Of a DNA stretch of 9,526 nucleotides, positions 5,259 through 9,526 are shown one piece after another; positions within the stretch are counted from its first letter, which is position 1; each line of letters starts with the position of its first letter. The notes below the pieces were generated by a model that saw only the letters and a program-made list of their open reading frames with translations, had not been told where the DNA came from and ran no database searches. A program made the position numbers and the translations under genes. This stretch comes from an uncultured Lachnospiraceae bacterium. GTDB lineage: Bacteria > Bacillota > Clostridia > Lachnospirales > Lachnospiraceae. The DNA is taken from NCBI GenBank assembly GCA_900557385.1, contig USSP01000049.1, positions 1 to 9,526 of the forward strand, given 5' to 3'.

Positions 5259-7499
5259 CTACTTTTTAAGCTCCTCTAACATCTGTTCCAGTTCACCGGG
5301 CTTACATTTCGCAAAGCTGCGCAGACTGTGGATGGGAAGTCCGTCCAGCATGGATTTCATCATTTCATCGCCGGAAGCGCCCTGTCCCGCTGCCTGTTCC
5401 GGCTGCATGAAACCGGTAGCAATCAGCTTCTCTTTTAACAGAGAGGTCATCTTCCCTGCCCGAAGCACTTCGCCTACGGTGGTCATGTCATCCACCAGAA
5501 GGGGAAGTCTCCGGTCGCTGTGAAGAGTAACAGTTTCCTTTAAGGCAATGTCCCGGCTGGAGGTTCCTGCCTGGATTTCGTACTCGCCGTTTTCTACAAA
5601 CCAATCGGAAAGAGTCGTTTCATAGTAGGCAAACGCACGGCTATCCAGTGTAAAGGTCACTTCTTTGGTTTCGCCGGGCTGCAGTTCTACTTTTTCAAAG
5701 CCCTTTAATTCCTTGATGGGACGGGCAATCTTGGTTTCATGTTTCGGTGCCACATAAAGCTGAATCACCTCTTTGCCGGCTCTGTCTCCGGTGTTGGTTA
5801 CCTTGACGGTAACGTTTACCGTTTCGTGGTTGGTCAGTTCTTTCGCAGATACGGTGAGATCACTCAAAGCAAAGGTGGTATAGGACAAACCATATCCAAA
5901 TGGGAACAGCACGGGAAGGTTTTTCGCCTCATAATAACGGTAACCCACAAACACGCCCTCGCCATAGTGTACCTCCCGGTTTTCGCCGGGGAAGTTCAGG
6001 TAGCTGGGGGTATCCTCCAGACGTAGAGGGAAGGTTTCCGGCAGTTTTCCGCTGGGATTTGCCTCACCGTAAAGCAGTTTCACGGTGGCAGCGCCCACTG
6101 CCTCGCCGCCCAGATATAACTCCAGTACGGATTTTACTTTCTCAATCCAGGGCATGGTCACCGCGGAACCATTGTGGAGAACCACTACCACATTGGGCTG
6201 TACCTCTGCCACTTTTTCAATAAGAAGGTTCTGGCATTCCGGCAGATCCAAATGCTTTCGGTCAAAGCCTTCTGACTCATATGAATCAGGAAGTCCTGCA
6301 AAAACGACAGCAAGCTCTGCGGTTTTTGCTGCCTCTACAGCTTCCTCAAGCAATGCCATATCCGGCTCGGACTGTTCGATGCCAAAGCCTTTTGCATAGC
6401 TGATATTTTTATTGTCTTTGGACGCATCTAACGCAGAAGTAATTTTGTAACTGTTGATGTGACTGCTGCCACCTCCCTGATAACGGGGTGTCTGGGCATA
6501 TTCACCGATAAAAGCCACTTTCTGTTCTTTCTTTAAAGGGAGCAATCCCTCGTTCTTTAATAGAACGGCGCACTCGGTTTCCAGCTTTTCTGAAAGGGCA
6601 TCATGGGAATCCTTGTCGTAAGTTCCTGTAGACTTTCCACCCTTATCAATCCAGCGTAACAGTCGTTCTACTGTATCATCCAGCACCGATTCCTGTAATG
6701 CACCGTTTTTCACTGCCTCCACGATTTCTTTATCGGTAACACCGGATGAGGAAGGCATCTCCAGATCCAATCCTGCCTCCAAGGACTCACACCGGCGGTT
6801 CATGGCGCCCCAGTCAGTCATGACAATTCCTTCATAGCCCCACTCTTTGCGGAGCACCTGGCTCAAAAGCCAGGAATTCTCACAGGAATATTTTCCGTTA
6901 ATCCGATTGTAACTGCACATAATGGTCCAGGGCTGGGCTTTCTTTACCACATCCTCAAAGGCGGCAAGATAAATCTCCCTGAGTGCCCGCTCACTTACCC
7001 GGACATCCACATTCATACGCTGGTATTCCTGGTTGTTTGCCGCAAAGTGTTTCACACTGGTGCCCACGCCGCGATTCTGCACGGCGTTTACATAGGATGC
7101 CGCCATTTCTCCTGCCAGGCAGGGATCCTCCGAAAGATACTCAAAGTTTCGTCCACACAAAGGACTTCTCTTAATATTGATGGCGGGACCCAGTAAGGTA
7201 TGAATGCCCTCCGTTGCTGCTTCTTCTCCCAGGGCATCACCCAGTGTGGCTGCCACTTCCCGGTTAAAGCTTGCTGCAATACCTGCCCCCGCAGGGTAGC
7301 AGGTTGCCACTACACTTTCTTCCAGACCCAGATGGTCACCTTCATCTGCCTGTTTACGCAGTCCGTGAGGTCCATCAGATACCATTACTGCGGGAATCTG
7401 TAATCGCTCGATTGCTTTCGTTCTCCAGAAATCCGCTCCGGAGCAAAGACCCGCTTTTTCTTCCAATGTCATTTGGGAAATGATTTCTCTATAATTCAT
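5259..7499 (-). CDS. Family 3 glycoside hydrolase, probable cytosolic beta-glucosidase
   Basis: A 746-residue enzyme that removes terminal beta-linked sugars, most often glucose. The barrel domain runs from about 1 to 285 with SDGPHGLR (41-48), GRNFEYLSEDP (116-126), KHFAANNQE (150-158) and the nucleophile Asp229 in VMTDWGAM. The second domain (about 300-535) holds SEGFDRKHLDLP, whose Glu410 is the likely acid/base, and the GGSSHINS loop. A fibronectin type III-like domain follows (about 558-650, GKEVIQLYV), then about 85 residues ending ELEQMLEELKK, a tail seen in many cytosolic GH3 proteins. There is no signal peptide, so substrates must be imported first. AAGGA lies 7 bases before the ATG. 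It is the last gene of the operon, 21 bases after the dehydrogenase. Beta-xylosidase or another specificity cannot be ruled out. Confidence 0.95.
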   Translation of the reverse strand: MNYREIISQMTLEEKAGLCSGADFWRTKAIERLQIPAVMVSDGPHGLRKQADEGDHLGLEESVVATCYPAGAGIAASFNREVAATLGDALGEEAATEGIHTLLGPAINIKRSPLCGRNFEYLSEDPCLAGEMAASYVNAVQNRGVGTSVKHFAANNQEYQRMNVDVRVSERALREIYLAAFEDVVKKAQPWTIMCSYNRINGKYSCENSWLLSQVLRKEWGYEGIVMTDWGAMNRRCESLEAGLDLEMPSSSGVTDKEIVEAVKNGALQESVLDDTVERLLRWIDKGGKSTGTYDKDSHDALSEKLETECAVLLKNEGLLPLKKEQKVAFIGEYAQTPRYQGGGSSHINSYKITSALDASKDNKNISYAKGFGIEQSEPDMALLEEAVEAAKTAELAVVFAGLPDSYESEGFDRKHLDLPECQNLLIEKVAEVQPNVVVVLHNGSAVTMPWIEKVKSVLELYLGGEAVGAATVKLLYGEANPSGKLPETFPLRLEDTPSYLNFPGENREVHYGEGVFVGYRYYEAKNLPVLFPFGYGLSYTTFALSDLTVSAKELTNHETVNVTVKVTNTGDRAGKEVIQLYVAPKHETKIARPIKELKGFEKVELQPGETKEVTFTLDSRAFAYYETTLSDWFVENGEYEIQAGTSSRDIALKETVTLHSDRRLPLLVDDMTTVGEVLRAGKMTSLLKEKLIATGFMQPEQAAGQGASGDEMMKSMLDGLPIHSLRSFAKCKPGELEQMLEELKK

Positions 7500-7520
7500 A
7501 TACTTATCCTTATTTTAGTC

Positions 7521-8477
7521 CTAATTATTGACGCGGTTTGTCACGTTGCCTTCCTGAAAATTCCTTAGATTCTCTACCGCAATATCCATCAAACGTTTTC
7601 TGCTTTCCTTAGGTGCCCATGCGATATGGGGTGTAAGGATGCTGTTATAGCAGCCAAGAAGAGGATTGTCCTCTTTTATCGGCTCGGTGGAAACCACATC
7701 GCTGGCTGCGGCAGCAACTTTTCCACTGCGTAACGCCTCTGCCAGATCGTTTTCCACAATAAGAGGACCGCGGCTGGTGTTGATGAGGATAACTCCATCC
7801 TTCATCTTCGCGATGGTGTCTTTATTGATGATACCCTTGGTATCCGGAAAAAGCGGGCAGTGCAGGGAAATCACATCCGACTGCTGTAACAACTCATCCA
7901 AGGTTACATAATCTGCAATTTTTGCCCCTTCTTCAGACTGGAATCCATCGTAAGCCAATACCTTCATGCCAAACGCTTTGGCTATTTTTCCGGTAGCCTG
8001 TCCGATTCTTCCGAAGCCGATGATTCCCATGGTCTTACCTGCTAGTTCAATTAAAGGATAGTTCCAGAAACACCAGTCCTGGTTATTCGTCCAGTCACCG
8101 TTTTTTACAGCCGAGGAGTGGGCACCTACATGGTGGCATACCTCTAAGAGTAAAGCAAATACCATCTGTGCCACAGCGGTGGTTCCGTAGGTGGGAATGT
8201 TGCAGACGGGAATGTCTTTTTCCTTTGCTGCATCTACATCCACCACATTATAACCGGTTGCCAGCACACCAATGTACTTCACATTGGGGCAGGCATCCAG
8301 GGTCTCTCTGGAAATGGGAGTCTTATTGGTAATCACTGCCTCCGCATTCCCGATACGCTCCACAATCAGCTCTTCGGGGGTTCTGTCGTACACAGTCAGC
8401 TCTCCCAGTGCCTCAAATCCTTCCCAGCTTAAATCACCGGGGTTTTCTGTATATCCATCTAAAATGACGATTTTCAT
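7521..8477 (-). CDS. D-2-hydroxyacid dehydrogenase (glycerate dehydrogenase/hydroxypyruvate reductase-like)
   Basis: A 318-residue cytosolic oxidoreductase that interconverts a 2-keto acid and a D-2-hydroxyacid with NAD(H). The Rossmann glycine motif GFGRIG is at 154-159, and Asp177 (VLAYDGF) after the second strand favours NAD over NADP. The catalytic triad is visible: Arg236 in NTSRGPLI, Glu265 in DVVSTEP and His284 in TPHIAWAP. VLATGYNVVDVDAA (71-84) is the usual substrate-side loop. Its length is normal and it is closest in feel to glycerate dehydrogenase (HprA-like), but lactate or another substrate is possible. AGGAG lies 7 bases before the ATG. It stands 18 bases after the transketolase subunit and 21 bases before the glucosidase, clearly one operon, perhaps dealing with a glycerate- or hydroxypyruvate-type intermediate. 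Confidence 0.93.
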   Translation of the reverse strand: MKIVILDGYTENPGDLSWEGFEALGELTVYDRTPEELIVERIGNAEAVITNKTPISRETLDACPNVKYIGVLATGYNVVDVDAAKEKDIPVCNIPTYGTTAVAQMVFALLLEVCHHVGAHSSAVKNGDWTNNQDWCFWNYPLIELAGKTMGIIGFGRIGQATGKIAKAFGMKVLAYDGFQSEEGAKIADYVTLDELLQQSDVISLHCPLFPDTKGIINKDTIAKMKDGVILINTSRGPLIVENDLAEALRSGKVAAAASDVVSTEPIKEDNPLLGCYNSILTPHIAWAPKESRKRLMDIAVENLRNFQEGNVTNRVNN

Positions 8478-8495
8478 AAGAGTTCTCCTGTCAAC

Positions 8496-9425
8496 TTATT
8501 TCAGTAAATCTTTTGCCTTTGCACAGATATTTTCTTTGGTGATTCCGTTCATCTTTAACAGTTCGGAATAAGGAGCAGACTCGCCAAAACGATCCTGGAC
8601 ACCGATTCTTACTACCTGTCCTTTGCCTGCCTCTGCAACCACTTCGCAGACAGCGGAACCCAGTCCGTTGATGATGTTGTGGTCTTCCACCGTGATAATC
8701 TTGCCGGTTTTCTCAATAGCATCCTTCACTGCATCCACATCCAGAGGTTTAATGGTGTGCATATCATAAAGAGTGGCGTTAATGCCCTCCTGTTTTAACA
8801 TCTCCACTGCCTCCAGTGCGATGGCTACGGTATCGCCGTTGGCAAAAATAGTGAGGTCGTCACCTTCCCGGAGCTTGTTTGCCTTGCCAATTTCAAAGGT
8901 GGCTTCCTCATCATAAATGCAAGGAATCGCATCTCTGGTAAATCGGAGATAAACAGCGCCTTTGTATTCGTATGCCTTTTCAATCAGTTTTCTCGCAGAC
9001 TGATAATCCGCAGGCATGATCACGGTCATGTTGGGGATGGTTCTCAGTACGCCCATATCCTCGATACACTGGTGGGAGGCCCCATCATTTGCGGGAGTCA
9101 GTCCACCGTGGGAGCAGAGAATCTTTACATTTAATTTGGTGTAGCAGACTTCCTGACGAATCTGCTCACAGGCACGCATACTGCCGAAGATGGCATAGGT
9201 TACCACGAAGGGAACCTTGCCGGTGGTGGCAATGCCTGCTGCCATGCCAACTGCATTCTGCTCGGAAATTCCCACATTTACATGCTGTTTGGGAAGTTTT
9301 TCTGCAAATTCCAGAGTCTTACAGGATTTTGCCACATCACAGTCAATTACATAAATATCATCATGCTCCAGACCTAATTTTAACATCTCATCACCCAGAG
9401 CGTCTCTTGTCGGTTTTGCGTTCAT
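8496..9425 (-). CDS. Transketolase, C-terminal subunit
   Basis: A 309-residue protein with the pyrimidine-binding domain and the C-terminal domain of transketolase; the other half is the separate gene just upstream. The two subunits together move two-carbon ketol units between sugar phosphates with thiamine diphosphate in the pentose phosphate pathway. The key Glu55 in NVGISEQNAVGMAAG is the residue that activates the cofactor. HGGLTPANDGASHQCIEDMG (106-125) and RFTRDAIP (161-168) are further family marks, and the C-terminal domain carries FANGDTVAIALEAVEML and VEDHN. Length fits a split-type subunit, common in Firmicutes and archaea. The ATG overlaps the upstream stop by one base, with AGGAGGG inside the upstream gene, so 1:1 coupled synthesis is expected. 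Confidence 0.95.
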   Translation of the reverse strand: MNAKPTRDALGDEMLKLGLEHDDIYVIDCDVAKSCKTLEFAEKLPKQHVNVGISEQNAVGMAAGIATTGKVPFVVTYAIFGSMRACEQIRQEVCYTKLNVKILCSHGGLTPANDGASHQCIEDMGVLRTIPNMTVIMPADYQSARKLIEKAYEYKGAVYLRFTRDAIPCIYDEEATFEIGKANKLREGDDLTIFANGDTVAIALEAVEMLKQEGINATLYDMHTIKPLDVDAVKDAIEKTGKIITVEDHNIINGLGSAVCEVVAEAGKGQVVRIGVQDRFGESAPYSELLKMNGITKENICAKAKDLLK

Positions 9426-9526
9426 TAGAATCCCTCCTCTACATCTTTCATTGCACGAAGATATTCTTCCTCATTGGGAGCCTTGCCGTGCCAGATTGCC
9501 ACATTCTCCATAAAGGATACGCCTTT
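9425..9526 (-). CDS. Transketolase, N-terminal subunit (3' end only)
   Basis: Only the last 33 codons and stop are inside the window; the rest lies beyond the right edge. They read KGVSFMENVAIWHGKAPNEE and end MKDVEEGF. The stretch VSFMEN...WHGKAPN is the conserved end of the thiamine-diphosphate-binding subunit, and it sits directly before the matching C-terminal subunit with a one-base overlap (TAATG). This places at least one more gene, and the operon promoter, outside the window. Confidence 0.88.
   Translation of the reverse strand, partial: KGVSFMENVAIWHGKAPNEEEYLRAMKDVEEGF

Noticed and set aside
8466..8495. TTGACA just before the dehydrogenase as an internal promoter -35 box
   Set aside because: No -10-like hexamer lies 16-19 bases downstream; the sequence there is the Shine-Dalgarno and start of the gene.

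Overview
The window looks like a piece of chromosome from a gut-type Clostridia bacterium, most likely Lachnospiraceae. That guess rests on the style of the proteins (a BmrR-like MerR regulator paired with a MATE pump, split transketolase subunits, a cytosolic family-3 glycoside hydrolase) and on AGGAGG-type ribosome binding sites. I recognised these families by eye; no database was searched. Every gene I can support lies on the minus strand, so transcription runs from high to low coordinates.

Right part (5218-9526) is an intact sugar-metabolism operon. In order of transcription it holds the end of the transketolase N-terminal subunit gene, the transketolase C-terminal subunit, an NAD-type D-2-hydroxyacid dehydrogenase and a 746-residue GH3 beta-glucosidase. 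It is closed by a strong hairpin at 5218-5243. Gaps are -1, 18 and 21 bases and each gene has its own Shine-Dalgarno sequence. The products would release sugar from a beta-glucoside inside the cell, rearrange sugar phosphates and reduce a 2-keto acid.

Middle part (845-5115) is a zone of damaged genes. A metallo-beta-lactamase-fold hydrolase has lost about 50 internal residues at a GGTGACC microhomology. A Schlafen/AlbA_2-type ATP-binding regulator is broken by what looks like one missing base in a short homopolymer; it also carries five perfect copies of a 12-base repeat. A MATE drug-efflux pump is in frame but contains an 11-G tract. Its MerR-family regulator has lost the wing of its DNA-binding domain (about 76 bases, out of frame). 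The MerR-type promoter in front of the pump, with a 19-base spacer and a near-perfect dyad, is still intact, so a specific operator has been left without a functional reader in this operon.

Left part (1-803) is AT-rich and holds a probable toxin-antitoxin module: a good promoter with a palindrome across its start point, a leader hairpin, a 59-residue acidic protein and, overlapping its stop codon, a zeta-toxin-family ATPase/kinase cut off by the window edge. The 59-residue gene is short and easily missed.

The most notable points are the three differently broken genes packed into about 4.3 kb, the two slippage-prone tracts (G11 and the 12-base repeat), the orphaned MerR operator, and the small unannotated gene paired with the zeta-like toxin. 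No RNA gene, CRISPR array, insertion sequence or replication origin was seen.
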